A stretch of DNA of 64,000 nt from Verrucomicrobiia bacterium (GCA_035629175.1 DASPIL010000091.1:112875-176874), one strand, 5' to 3'; positions 16,327 to 25,376 are shown, numbered from the stretch's first letter. Numbers and translations are program-made. Notes: a model not told the origin generated them from the sequence alone.

Positions 16327-19300
16327 ATGATGCTTCCTTTCGGTTTCTCAAACTGTGTTCGGATATCAATTCTGGTTTGTGTTCTCATCGCACCAGCGGG
16401 TCGCGCAGCGATGGTGCATGAATGGCGATTCGATGAAGCTTCTGGAACAACGCTCTCCAATTCACTCAATGGGGCCCATGCTGAAATCGTGGTGCTGGCA
16501 GGCGGTGGCGAACATTCGCTTGCGGGTGGAGGCGTGCAATTGGAGGGCGGCACGCGCGGTTCTGCCGATTACATCCGGCTTCCGGAGCAGACGTTCGATG
16601 GCCTGACCAATGTCACGATTGAGATTTGGGCCACGCCCCATTCCTTTCCGAACTGGGGCCGCGTGCTGGACATCAATCCCGGCGATAATCCCATCGCGAA
16701 CAATCTTCGACTCTCATTTTCCGTGGCAACAGACGGCCAGCAACAACGGTTCGGGTTGCGCCCTTTTGATCCTGTCGACACCGCACTGCCGACGGCCATC
16801 GACCAAACGTATCTCTACACAATCGTCTGGTCCTCCAACGGCGGCTCGAATGGGGGCGGGCGATTGGAATGGTATCGGGATGGCAGCTTTGTGGCAGGCC
16901 TTGAAACAGGTGCTACGAGCATCGGCACCCTGGCTGCCCTTCCGCAGACGTTGATCTACTTGGGGCGTTCGGCTGCGACGGCTGACGCGACTGCGAATGC
17001 GACGTTTCATGCGGTGCGGATTTACAACACTGCCTTTGATTCTGCCGCTGTGCTGGCGAACGTGTTGCGCGGTCCGAATTTCGATGGTCCAGAGAGCGTT
17101 GAAGGATTGGTGCATCGATGGAGCTTTGCGGAAACCAACGGAACGTTAATCCAGGATAGCGTGGGCGACGTGGTGGGGTCCGTCATTGTGGCAGGGACGG
17201 GACCGGATTTTAGCGTCACGAACGGCCAGGTGCGTTTGCCTGGCGGTGCGCGGGATACAGCCGATTACCTGGAATTTCCCGCCGGTCTTCTGGACGGTTT
17301 GAGCAGCGTCACGGTGGAAATCTGGGCCACGCCACATTCGGCGCAGAACTGGTCGCGATTGTTCGACTTCGGGGCGGGGGATGGTTCCACCGCCGGGACA
17401 TTTTTCCTTTCATTGACGCGGGGAACGTCACTGGACCTGCAGCGCCTTGAGTTCGGCGCGCCCGCGGAGTTCACGATCAATACCGCCATTCCGACTGCGC
17501 CCGGGCAGCAGTATCATTACGTGGTGACGTGGGGCGCCACCAACGGTGCGGGTGGCAGCGGGCGATTGGAATGGTACCGAGACGGCGTGTTGATGGGAGG
17601 CGTGGACACGGGCGCCACCACGATCAGCAGCGTGAACGATTCCGTGCTCTGGCTTGGGCGATCGCAATATGCGGCTGATGCGACGGCGAACGCAGACTTC
17701 AATGAACTGCGGATCTACAACCGCGCGCTCACCCCTGCTGAGATCAACTTCAATCGGATCAATGGCCCCGACATGTTCGACATTCCACCGCCTGTGGCTG
17801 TGAACGATGCAATGACGTTGAACCCTGGTGCGATGGCATTGATTCCTGTTTTAAAGAACGACACGGGAACGGCGCTGCTCCCGGGAACCGTGTCCATTGT
17901 GGAGCCACCGAATGCCGGGACAGCGCAGGTGAAAGCGGATGGCCGAGTCCTTTACACGCATAATGGAAGCTCGGGCGCTTTCGATGCGTTCACTTACTCC
18001 GTACAAAATTCACTGGGTCGCACATCCAATATCGGAACCGTGTCGCTGACGTTGGATTCGTCGCTGCGCTTGCCGAACACCACGATAACAATTCCCAACA
18101 CGCCGCCGCCCGTTGGATTCCAGGTGGTCGATGCTTTCCCGGGTCTGACCTTTGAGGACGCTGTTGCGCTCAGGACGCATCCCGCCTTTCCGAATCATCT
18201 GTTCGTGTGCGAACGGCGGGGCACTGTGTCGTACATTCCCGATGTCACCTCGCCCAATCCGGTCCGGCAGGTGTTGTTAAACATCAACAGCCAGGTGCGT
18301 TTCGATAACACAGTGGAAGGCGAAATGGGATTGATCGGCCTCGACTTTCATCCGGGTTTTGCCACGAACGGACACTTCTTTGTGTATTACGTGACGCCCA
18401 CGAGCGGCTCGCCATTTTTCAATCGCCTTGCCCGTTTTACTGCCAATCCGAACACGCTGACCGCCGAGACGAACACACAACAGGTGTTGTTCAGCGTGAT
18501 TGATGAACAATTCAATCACAACGGCGGCGACTTGCATTTCGGGCCGGATGGGTACCTCTACATTGGCATGGGCGACGAGGGGGACCAATACAACCGCATG
18601 CAGAACGCGCAACGCATCGACAAGGATTTCTATTCCGGAATTCTGCGCATCGACGTGGACAAGCGTCCCGGAAACCTCGAGCCCGCGCCGCACTACGGAA
18701 TCCCTACGGGCGGCAACGGGCAGGCCTTCTACAGCATTCCCGCCGACAATCCTTTTCTCAGCGCGGCGAGCATCGCTGGACGGCCCGTGAACCCCGCGAC
18801 ACGCCGTGGGGAATTCTACGCGATCGGATTTCGGCACCCATGGAGGTTCTCGTTCGACATCAATGGCGAGTTGTGGATTCCCGATGTGGGACAGGATCGA
18901 TATGAAGAGATCAATATTGTGCAAGCGGGCGACAACGCGGGCTGGGCGTTTTTCGAAGGCGCGCAGCATTCGACAGCAACGTTGTATCCCAATCAGATCA
19001 CGGTCACCACGAACCCGCCTCCGCCTGGATTTGTGAGCCTTGATCCGATCTACGAATACGCGCATACGGGCGTCGCGGGTGGCGACCCGCTGTTCAAGGG
19101 AAATTCGGTAACAGGCGGTTACGTTTACCGCGGCGGCCGCATCCCGGAGCTGCACGGCGCTTATGTGTTTGCTGATTTCGTTTCGGCAAACATTTGGGCG
19201 CTATGGCGAACGCACTCGACCGTTCGCGTGGAGCGCATCGCTGGCGAATCGGGCGTCGCAGCGTTTGGAATCGATCCGAGCAATGGCGACCTGCTGATCG

Positions 19301-20670
19301 CAAACTACTTCCAGAACAGACTTCGACGGCTGATCCGCACTGATGCTGCGGTTTCCGATTTTCCCGCGCGGCTCAGCGACACAGGAATCTTTGCAGATCT
19401 GGCGACGCTGACGCCAAATCCGGGCGTTGTAACCTATGAGCCGATCGTCGCGTTCTGGTCGGATTACGCGCTGAAGCGGCGCTGGTTCACCATTCCCGAC
19501 GCAACGAACACGATTGATTTTGCGGTGGAAGACAGCTGGGATTTTCCGACGGGCATGCAATGGATCAAGCACTTCGATCTCGAGCTGGAGCGGGGGAATC
19601 CGGCAAGCAAGCGCCGTTTGGAGACGCGGGTATTGGTGAAGACCGATGCCGGGACGTACGGCGTGAGTTACATGTGGAACCCGGCAGGAACCGAGGCGTT
19701 TCTCGTAGGAGATAACGGAACCAATTTCACGGTGACCGTCCAGACGGGCAGCAACACGATCCAGCAATTGTGGGAAATTCCATCGCGCTCGGCCTGCCTG
19801 CAATGTCACACGCCTGTGGCTGGCCATGTGTTAAGTTTCAACACGCGCGAACTGAATCAGTTTGCGAACCTGAATGGCGTGGTCACAAACCAGATCGCGG
19901 CCCTGAGCCAGGCCGGTTACTTCACAGTCCCGGTTGAAAATATTCATACGCTTCCCGCTTTTGCGAAGGCGGCCGACACTAATCACAGCCTGGAATATCG
20001 GGTGCGTTCGTATTTGTCGGTCAATTGCGTTCAATGCCATCAAAGCGGCGGCACGGGCCCGACGTGGGACGCGCGCGCCTACCTCACGCTGAAGCAGACC
20101 GGCCTGCTCGACGCGCCATTGAGCAATAATGGCGGCGATCCCGCGAACAAACTCCTGGTACCCGGCGACACCGCGCATTCTGTCCTGTTGCGGCGCGTGA
20201 GCGGCGATGGCTTTCAGCGCATGCCGCCACTGGCGACGCATCAACTCGATCACGAAGCCATTCAGCTCCTTTCACAATGGATTACGACTGAGCTGACAAA
20301 CCGCGTCACGTTCGGCGAATGGCAGGTGACTTATTTTGGTTCAACGAACCATCCGTTGGCCGTGCCCCTGGCTGATCCCGACAATGACGGAGTTCCGAAT
20401 CGCGAGGAACACCTGACGGGAACTCATCCGCAGAATGCGGGGGATGCCTGGTCCATGAACGTTTCCGCTGCTTCGGGAAGGGTTCATCTGAATTATCCTC
20501 GGGTGCCGAACCTGGGCGTAATCGTCGAATACAGCACGAATCTGTTTCACTGGGCGCCATGGAACGTTCCGGGAAATCAACCTTCCTTCGGCGCGCAGCC
20601 AGGAACGACTTCGCTGCAGGCGCCACAACGAGGTTCTGAATTTTTCCGCGCGCGCCTGATCGAGCCTTAA
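16327..20670 (+). CDS. Secreted LamG-LamG-PQQ-type sugar dehydrogenase-diheme cytochrome c fusion
   Basis: A 1447-residue exported protein (signal peptide about 1-28). Two LamG/concanavalin-like domains (about 30-250 and 261-480) share EIWATPHS and GRLEWYRDG. A cadherin-like domain (about 488-585) follows. A six-bladed soluble aldose dehydrogenase-like domain (about 598-1003) has GEMGLIGLDFHPGF, FNHNGGDLHFGPDG, FRHPWRF and DVGQDRYEEIN. A C-terminal HNE_0200/SO2930-type cytochrome domain (about 1010-1340) starts LSDTGIFADLATLTPNPGV and has CLQCH near 1157 and CVQCH near 1234. A Ca-binding-like DPDNDGVPN and a terminal FFRARL module end the chain. The likely job is oxidation of sugars outside the cytoplasm with electrons passed to the hemes. 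The ATG pair at 16327/16330 is chosen because a signal peptide follows. Substrate and PQQ binding are inferred. Confidence 0.9.
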   Translation: MMLPFGFSNCVRISILVCVLIAPAGRAAMVHEWRFDEASGTTLSNSLNGAHAEIVVLAGGGEHSLAGGGVQLEGGTRGSADYIRLPEQTFDGLTNVTIEIWATPHSFPNWGRVLDINPGDNPIANNLRLSFSVATDGQQQRFGLRPFDPVDTALPTAIDQTYLYTIVWSSNGGSNGGGRLEWYRDGSFVAGLETGATSIGTLAALPQTLIYLGRSAATADATANATFHAVRIYNTAFDSAAVLANVLRGPNFDGPESVEGLVHRWSFAETNGTLIQDSVGDVVGSVIVAGTGPDFSVTNGQVRLPGGARDTADYLEFPAGLLDGLSSVTVEIWATPHSAQNWSRLFDFGAGDGSTAGTFFLSLTRGTSLDLQRLEFGAPAEFTINTAIPTAPGQQYHYVVTWGATNGAGGSGRLEWYRDGVLMGGVDTGATTISSVNDSVLWLGRSQYAADATANADFNELRIYNRALTPAEINFNRINGPDMFDIPPPVAVNDAMTLNPGAMALIPVLKNDTGTALLPGTVSIVEPPNAGTAQVKADGRVLYTHNGSSGAFDAFTYSVQNSLGRTSNIGTVSLTLDSSLRLPNTTITIPNTPPPVGFQVVDAFPGLTFEDAVALRTHPAFPNHLFVCERRGTVSYIPDVTSPNPVRQVLLNINSQVRFDNTVEGEMGLIGLDFHPGFATNGHFFVYYVTPTSGSPFFNRLARFTANPNTLTAETNTQQVLFSVIDEQFNHNGGDLHFGPDGYLYIGMGDEGDQYNRMQNAQRIDKDFYSGILRIDVDKRPGNLEPAPHYGIPTGGNGQAFYSIPADNPFLSAASIAGRPVNPATRRGEFYAIGFRHPWRFSFDINGELWIPDVGQDRYEEINIVQAGDNAGWAFFEGAQHSTATLYPNQITVTTNPPPPGFVSLDPIYEYAHTGVAGGDPLFKGNSVTGGYVYRGGRIPELHGAYVFADFVSANIWALWRTHSTVRVERIAGESGVAAFGIDPSNGDLLIANYFQNRLRRLIRTDAAVSDFPARLSDTGIFADLATLTPNPGVVTYEPIVAFWSDYALKRRWFTIPDATNTIDFAVEDSWDFPTGMQWIKHFDLELERGNPASKRRLETRVLVKTDAGTYGVSYMWNPAGTEAFLVGDNGTNFTVTVQTGSNTIQQLWEIPSRSACLQCHTPVAGHVLSFNTRELNQFANLNGVVTNQIAALSQAGYFTVPVENIHTLPAFAKAADTNHSLEYRVRSYLSVNCVQCHQSGGTGPTWDARAYLTLKQTGLLDAPLSNNGGDPANKLLVPGDTAHSVLLRRVSGDGFQRMPPLATHQLDHEAIQLLSQWITTELTNRVTFGEWQVTYFGSTNHPLAVPLADPDNDGVPNREEHLTGTHPQNAGDAWSMNVSAASGRVHLNYPRVPNLGVIVEYSTNLFHWAPWNVPGNQPSFGAQPGTTSLQAPQRGSEFFRARLIEP

Positions 20671-20688
20671 GCCATTACTGAACGTCAC

Positions 20689-21216
20689 TCAGTGTTTGTG
20701 CAACGCCGGATCATCGAGCGCGATGGGCGGCTTCCTTTGAATATCCCTGGACCACTGCTTTCCCCGTCCGCTGACATCGAACAGCGCGACGATGCGATCC
20801 GTGACGTCAACTGTTTGCACATTGGGCGCGTGATAATTTAACTCCCATTTGCTGAGGATGACCTGCACACCCGCGGCCTCCGCGACGGCGGGCATGGCAT
20901 TGCTGAGGGTCGCCATGATCGGAATGACGGATCCTGTGCTGAACGCCTGCTCGTGAGCGTGCTGCTGCTTCAGATTCATTCTGCTTTTGATGTCCGCCAT
21001 CCGTTTTTCGTCTTTCGACGCCCTGGCCTTTTCAAAGTCAGCGTTGATCCCCTTGTTGAGGTCGCGAAAGGCGGTTGAGTTGCCGTAGGCGACGGCGACC
21101 GCACGGGAGTCGTAAACGCCGACACGCAGGGCATTGGTTTGCGCCTTGGCCGATACAAGCGCGAGCGCGAGCATTGGAGCGGCTGTGATTTGCGGGAAGA
21201 TCGAGTTCCTTTTCAT
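20689..21216 (-). CDS. Secreted Skp/OmpH-like protein (tentative)
   Basis: A 175-residue protein with a signal peptide (MKRNSIFPQITAAPMLALALVSAKA). The mature N-terminus begins with a beta strand (LRVGVYDSRAVAVAYGNS), followed by a charged helix (FEKARASKDEKRMADIKSRMNLKQQHAHEQ) and a C-terminal stretch ending VDVTDRIVALFD. This order of strand, helical arm and DVTDxxxxxF end recalls OmpH/Skp periplasmic chaperones, but the helix is shorter and the similarity is by eye only. The ATG at 21216 is selected for the signal peptide; the frame is open further upstream to 21309. It converges on the 1447-residue protein gene with 18 bases between the stops. Confidence 0.65.
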   Translation of the reverse strand: MKRNSIFPQITAAPMLALALVSAKAQTNALRVGVYDSRAVAVAYGNSTAFRDLNKGINADFEKARASKDEKRMADIKSRMNLKQQHAHEQAFSTGSVIPIMATLSNAMPAVAEAAGVQVILSKWELNYHAPNVQTVDVTDRIVALFDVSGRGKQWSRDIQRKPPIALDDPALHKH

Positions 21217-21381
21217 AGGAGCGATCCTGACGCTTCTGCAAAGCGAGTGTGAATCGAAAAATGAGCGACGAACATCGCCGACATCGAACTCGTTGGAGTG
21301 GCCCGCCACGTGCGAAGACGAAACTTGCGCGTTTTCTGACTGCGTTTATGTTCCGCCACATCAGCCGTCGGAATAACAACC

Positions 21382-21987
21382 ATGAAAAAACTACTATTAA
21401 CGCTCACGATCCTAGCCCTCACTGCGTCCGGCCTGTTGGCGCAGGAATTGTCATCTGAAGACCGCGAACGCGGGATCAAGTATCTCGAAAAGACCCGGGA
21501 CGCCTTTGTTGAGGCCTCGAAGGATTTCTCACCGGCTCAATGGCAGTTCAAGCCGGAGACGAACAAGTGGTCGGCTGCCCAGATTGCCGAACACATTGCG
21601 GCGAGCGAGGACTTCATGATGGACACCGTGCGGAATAGCGTCATGAAGGCGCCGCCAAGAGCGGAAGGTGAAGACGCGCGCGCGATCGATGAATTCATCA
21701 TCAAGAACGTTCCTGATCGGACGCAGAAGTTCCAAGCCCCTGAACCGCTGGTGCCGAAGAATCGCTTTGGCGGCGCCCAAGATGCTCTAAAGCATTTCAA
21801 AGAGAGCCGCGCGACCAGTCTCGCCCTGCTGAAGGAATCATCCGATCTTCGGAAGCACGCAGTAGACAGCCCGTTGGGCAAGAAGCTCGACGCCTATCAG
21901 TGGCTGTTGTTTATGGCTGCCCACAGCGAACGTCATACCCGCCAGCTTCTTGAACTGAAATCCAGCCCTGGCTTTCCAAAGTCGTAA
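21382..21987 (+). CDS. Exported DinB-like four-helix protein
   Basis: A 201-residue protein with a signal peptide (MKKLLLTLTILALTASGLLAQ). The mature part has the DinB_2 pattern: YLEKTRDAFVEASKDFSPAQWQFKP, then KWSAAQIAEHIAASEDF with one putative metal histidine, and a late helix FMAAHSERHTRQLLEL with two more. DinB-like proteins are four-helix bundles that often bind a divalent metal with three histidines and act as thiol-dependent transferases or have unknown roles. Export is common in this group of soil bacteria. It stands alone and faces the DUF983 gene. Confidence 0.82.
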   Translation: MKKLLLTLTILALTASGLLAQELSSEDRERGIKYLEKTRDAFVEASKDFSPAQWQFKPETNKWSAAQIAEHIAASEDFMMDTVRNSVMKAPPRAEGEDARAIDEFIIKNVPDRTQKFQAPEPLVPKNRFGGAQDALKHFKESRATSLALLKESSDLRKHAVDSPLGKKLDAYQWLLFMAAHSERHTRQLLELKSSPGFPKS

Positions 21988-22007
21988 GGTCTCCGCATTT
22001 GCATTCG

Positions 22008-22046
22008 CGCGAGCAGCGGGCGGCCCCTCAACTGCCTCTGCTCGCG
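22008..22046. terminator. Possible hairpin between convergent genes
   Basis: A 9-bp inverted repeat (cgcgagcag / ctgctcgcg) with a 21-base loop lies between the DinB-like and DUF983 genes. There is no T-run on either side, so termination by it is only a guess. Confidence 0.35.
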
Positions 22047-22072
22047 GCCGGTGAATCACCCTGCACGAGCTA

Positions 22073-22450
22073 TTATCGTTCCGCGAGGTCTGTCGATTTT
22101 GTGCGAATGAGGTAGTCCAGCGCCACGCTCAAACCCATGCGATGCGGGAACGTGGCGATCAGGGCAACTGCCAGCAAGGCACCAAACACGTAGGGCCATC
22201 TGGAATTGGCCCCTTGTCCCACGAAAAACACGACTACCAGGGGCACCATGAAGAAAACACGGTCTGCGAAGAGCAACATCCCCCACAGGTCGCCTTGATT
22301 CTCGAGGTACCGCAAACCGCATTCCGGGCATTCATCCCGCAATCGAAAATACCGCACGAAGAGCGCACCTTTGGCGCAACGTGGACATCGCCGTGACAAG
22401 CCTCGCAACAGCAAGGTTTTCCAGGTCGGTTGGGGTGCGGACACATCCAA
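22073..22450 (-). CDS. DUF983 family membrane protein
   Basis: A protein of about 125 residues with two CxxC knuckles at the N-terminus (CPRCAKGALFVRYF and CPECGLRYLENQGD), followed by two hydrophobic segments (MLLFADRVFFMVPLVVVFFV and WPYVFGALLAVALIATF). This is the DUF983 layout, in which a zinc-ribbon-like head precedes two membrane helices. The function is unknown; in some bacteria members lie near cytochrome oxidase genes, which is not the case here. No ATG is available near the start: a TTG at 22450 or a GTG at 22444 must be used. Confidence 0.85.
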   Translation of the reverse strand: MDVSAPQPTWKTLLLRGLSRRCPRCAKGALFVRYFRLRDECPECGLRYLENQGDLWGMLLFADRVFFMVPLVVVFFVGQGANSRWPYVFGALLAVALIATFPHRMGLSVALDYLIRTKSTDLAER

Positions 22451-22531
22451 ATTTAGTTCGACCCAGGAAAGTGTCCAGCCTCCGGGTGCCGCATCAGGGT
22501 GGCGTCAGGCATCTTGCTTGATGCAGAGGGC

Positions 22532-22547
22532 GCGGCATCCCTGCCGC
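22532..22547. repeat. GCGGCAT palindrome, one of three related copies
   Basis: A 6-bp inverted repeat (gcggca / tgccgc) with a 4-base loop downstream of the DUF2231 gene. Related copies lie at 8018-8034 (imperfect) after kduD and 54625-54640 after the GH16 gene. All three sit 3' of a minus-strand gene. Confidence 0.45.
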
Positions 22548-22642
22548 CCGGAAAAACCGTTAAGCACGAGCAGACTCAGGATCCTCCCCATTCGTCCGGC
22601 TTCGCTCGAGGTACAGCAGGTTTGGAAACCTGCGCGACGCCA

Positions 22643-23263
22643 TCATCGCGGGGCCTCGGAAGTGCTCAGGTTCGTTGACGTCGAACCTCCCGAAGCCCCG
22701 TTTGTATCGGTCATTATCCCGTCGGGCGGGTTGGCGCCTCCGATTGCAGAACCGGGTTGCAATAGGTTTCTCACCGCGAGCAGACGCCGCTGCGCCGCAT
22801 CCGCCGATTCCGTTCCGTGGCCCATCGGTGCTACGCCTGCGCCGTACGAGTAAACCATTTCGCCGCCATACCATCCCTGGAACAGCGTGATTGAAAGCAG
22901 CAGAAAACTGCCGACGAGGTACGACGAATTAATCGTCATTTGCCCGCGGTGCCAGATCAACCATCGCCAGGCCGTCAACAACGCGAGGATTCCGGCTAAA
23001 ATCCAACCCACAACAATATGCACCTGAACAAATTCCTCGAGCTCGGGGGTGAGCGCGGCGCGGTTCAGGTCAATATAGCCAGCGACAATCGTAAGGACCC
23101 CGCCTCCGAGCGCGGCAACAAGAGACCAGAACCCCAAGGTCCGCAGGATAGCTCGGCGCCGTTCGTCGCGCGAAAGCCGTGCTCCGAAATCTGCGGCAAC
23201 GGACAGGATCACGAATGCAATCGGCAAATGAACGAGCGCAGGGTGGATTGGGGGAATATTCAT
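22643..23263 (-). CDS. DUF2231 family membrane protein
   Basis: A 206-residue protein. The first 145 residues hold four membrane helices with the DUF2231 marks: HPALVHLPIAFVILSVAADF at the start, WSLVAALGGGVLTIVAGYIDL, VHIVVGWILAGILALLTAWRW, and SFLLLSITLFQGWYGGEMVYSYGAGV. The conserved histidines in helices one and three may bind heme, as proposed for the family. The C-terminal 55 residues are a polar Ser/Thr/Gly tail unlike the core. The ATG at 23263 has a strong GGGAGGAG ribosome binding site. It is not obviously linked to its neighbours. Confidence 0.85.
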   Translation of the reverse strand: MNIPPIHPALVHLPIAFVILSVAADFGARLSRDERRRAILRTLGFWSLVAALGGGVLTIVAGYIDLNRAALTPELEEFVQVHIVVGWILAGILALLTAWRWLIWHRGQMTINSSYLVGSFLLLSITLFQGWYGGEMVYSYGAGVAPMGHGTESADAAQRRLLAVRNLLQPGSAIGGANPPDGIMTDTNGASGGSTSTNLSTSEAPR

Positions 23264-23456
23264 CCCGCTCCTCCCTTCGACACAGCGCCGAGCCCCCCGT
23301 CATTCAAAGACAACCATGAATGCCGGGAGCAGTGCTCTCGTTTGGCGTGAGGAACCATGATTCAAAACGGTTTCACTAAGAAACCTGTCAAAGAACTCTC
23401 GTTCAAGTGGGGCCGATACCCCGCTGCCGGCGATAGGATGGGCAGAGATCATCACG

Positions 23457-23771
23457 GTGGTGAGCGAATATGACATTTATGTTCCGTTGACGCGCAACGA
23501 TGGATCGGCCATTCCCGAGAATGCGCTGGCGCGTTACCGCAGGATGTTGCTCGATTCATTTGGCGGGTTCACCCATTTCCCCCAGGAGAACGAAGGCATG
23601 TGGAAAGTTGGCGGCGTTGTTTTCAGAGACCGCGTCGTAATCCTGCGCGTGTTGTCGGATGAACCCGAACGCGCCCGCCGATTCTTCGCTGAACTGCGTA
23701 TCGAACTGATGCGTGGACTGGAACAGGCGGATGTGCTGATCGTGGAGCGGGAAGTTAAGGTCGTGCGCTGA
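23457..23771 (+). CDS. Conserved-looking small cytosolic protein, unknown function
   Basis: A 104-residue protein with no signal peptide or membrane helix. It starts with one of two adjacent GTG codons (23457 or 23460); an AGGATGG stretch about 15 bases upstream may serve as ribosome binding site. It has an alternating strand/helix pattern (EYDIYVPLTRNDGS, RYRRMLLDSFGGFTHFP, VVILRVLSD, ARRFFAELRIELMRGLEQADVLIVEREV) that looks like a small alpha/beta domain. I do not recognise the family. It precedes the GGDEF protein by 53 bases on the same strand. Confidence 0.65.
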   Translation: MVSEYDIYVPLTRNDGSAIPENALARYRRMLLDSFGGFTHFPQENEGMWKVGGVVFRDRVVILRVLSDEPERARRFFAELRIELMRGLEQADVLIVEREVKVVR

Positions 23772-23824
23772 GCTTTGGGGGAATTTCCTCGCTTGCGAAT
23801 TCGCAGGAGAAGCTAAGTTAGTCC

Positions 23825-24754
23825 GTGGAATCGCCACAGCGCATCCTCATCCAGGTTAAATCGAAGGCTGACCGCCACCTGCTGGAGGACTGGCTGTCTC
23901 CGAAGCATGAGATCGTCTCGATGCGCAGCGATGAACTGCTGGCCGAGAGGTTTGACCTGGCCATAGTGGATGGCCCATCGCTGAAGACGCTCTTCGAGCC
24001 CATTCGCAACCGGCGCAAAGCCGAGGAACCTGTGCTCCTGCCGTTTCTCCTTTTGACGTATCGTCGCATTGGCAGCAAGCCCACGCGGCATCTTGGACGT
24101 TTGGTCGATGACCTCATCATTCGCCCGATCGACGAACAGGAACTGCGCGCGCGGGTGGCAAACCTTCTGCGCTTGCGGCGGCTCTCGGTCGAGCTGAAGA
24201 AGGAGCACGACCGCGTTTTGAAGTTGTCCGTCACCGACGACGTTTCAGGTTTCAACAACACACGTTACCTCCACCGATACCTCGACCGTTTCATGGCAGC
24301 GTCGAAACCCGAGGAGTTGTCGCTGGTTTTCCTGGATCTCGACAATTTCAAATGCGTTGTCGACGAGCACGGGCACCTGCTTGGGAGCAAGGTGTTAAAA
24401 GAAGTGGCGCAGGCGCTGCATCATGAGCTGGATCAGGATGATAGAATCGTCCGTTACGGCGGTGACGAGTTCGTGCTGATCATGCCAAGGCACAATCGCG
24501 CCATGGCGACAGGGAAGGTGCAGCGGCTGAAGCGAATGCTCACGGAGACACCCTTCCTGCAAAGAGAGAAGGTGAACGTGCATTTGACTGCGTCCTTCGG
24601 CATCGCGACGTACCCGCACGATGCGGGTGACAAACATCAACTGCTGGCCGCTGCCGACAATGGACTGTTCCGCAGCAAGGCCGCGGGGAAAAACAGGATT
24701 TCCGTCCCGCGTGATGTTGAGCGTCTCGAGGATTCTGTGGTTGTTGCCGAATAG
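23825..24754 (+). CDS. Diguanylate cyclase with degenerate receiver-like N-terminal domain
   Basis: A 309-residue protein. Residues 1-120 resemble a receiver domain but are degenerate: the first acidic pair is absent, FDLAIVDG keeps one aspartate, and the usual KP is RP in LIIRPID. A short helical linker (RLSVELKKEHDRVLKLS) leads into a GGDEF domain with SVTDDVSGFNNTRYL, VFLDLDNFKCVVDEHGHLLGSKVL and the intact RYGGDEF motif, ending SFGIATYP and AADNGLFRSKAAGKNRI. It should make cyclic di-GMP. The product-inhibition arginine of the RxxD site before GGDEF appears to be aspartate. The start is GTG at 23825. Confidence 0.9.
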   Translation: MESPQRILIQVKSKADRHLLEDWLSPKHEIVSMRSDELLAERFDLAIVDGPSLKTLFEPIRNRRKAEEPVLLPFLLLTYRRIGSKPTRHLGRLVDDLIIRPIDEQELRARVANLLRLRRLSVELKKEHDRVLKLSVTDDVSGFNNTRYLHRYLDRFMAASKPEELSLVFLDLDNFKCVVDEHGHLLGSKVLKEVAQALHHELDQDDRIVRYGGDEFVLIMPRHNRAMATGKVQRLKRMLTETPFLQREKVNVHLTASFGIATYPHDAGDKHQLLAAADNGLFRSKAAGKNRISVPRDVERLEDSVVVAE

Positions 24755-25083
24755 TTGTGGCTTGCTCCGCTTTCCAAGGGCATTTCCGGGGGTATTTCGG
24801 CGGACGGCGGGACCCCTTACTGTGAATAGCTAAAAACATTCCAGCCTGGGCTCTTGAATCTTCGAGCGTCGCAACTTGCAGAGAATCAATGACTTGCGAC
24901 GATTATCCCAGTGTATTCCGGCGGGCAATCCAGTAGTTTGAGACGTTCCTCGTAAATTTCGTGGAGGAGCAAAACCGCGGTTGACTTTCTTCATCGGGGA
25001 AATAGGCTTTTCAGCCCTGACTCGAGAGGAACCTCTGCCATGGTGGCGCTGTTCCGAGTCCATTGAGAGGAAGTGAGTTTAGT
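24755..25083. other. Intergenic region upstream of rpsU
   Basis: About 330 bases with no supported gene. An 8-bp inverted repeat (cgtcgcaa 24867-24874, ttgcgacg 24894-24901) is present, but it has no U-tract. The rpsU promoter must lie in this stretch. I see no riboswitch or other clear structure. Confidence 0.4.
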
Positions 25084-25281
25084 TTGACAGAGATTAAGCT
25101 GAAAAAAGGCGAGTCCGTGGAAAAGGCGCTGCGCCGGTTGAAAAAGAAAATCGACCGCGAAGGCACCCTCAAGGTTGTGCGCAATCACCGGCATTTCGAA
25201 AAGCCGAGTGAACGCCGTCGCCGCAAGGAAAAGGCCGCCCGCTTCTCCGCCATGTTGAGCGCGCGTTACGCGGACATGTAA
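25084..25281 (+). CDS. rpsU: 30S ribosomal protein bS21
   Basis: A 65-residue basic protein with the bS21 pattern: TEIKLKKGESVEKALRRLKKKID at the N-terminus, GTLKVVRNHRHFEKPSERRRRKEKAAR in the middle and a short alanine-rich end. bS21 binds the 30S platform and helps initiation. A TTG at 25084 is taken as start because the family begins a few residues before the EIKL strand and the AGAGGAAG purine run lies about ten bases upstream. A second TTG at 25063 would add seven residues. A long hairpin follows the gene. Confidence 0.93.
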   Translation: MTEIKLKKGESVEKALRRLKKKIDREGTLKVVRNHRHFEKPSERRRRKEKAARFSAMLSARYADM

Positions 25282-25299
25282 AGCCGCAAGGTTTCTCAC

Positions 25300-25354
25300 G
25301 TTAAACCGTTGAATCGGAAATCGCGCAAACGATTTGTCGATTCAACGGTTTAAC
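25300..25354. terminator. 55-base two-part hairpin after rpsU
   Basis: A 17-bp perfect inverted repeat (25300-25316 with 25338-25354) encloses, after a one/two-base bulge, a second perfect 6-bp stem (aaatcg / cgattt) with a 6-base loop. ATTTT follows on the plus strand. It lies 18 bases after the rpsU stop and 22 bases before the next start. It is probably a terminator or 3' stabiliser. Confidence 0.75.
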
Positions 25355-25376
25355 ATTTTCCGGGTCCAATCGACGC

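Noticed and set aside
24867..24901. 8-bp inverted repeat upstream of rpsU as a riboswitch or autoregulatory site
   Set aside because: The stem is short, the loop long, and there is no U-tract or similarity to known leaders.
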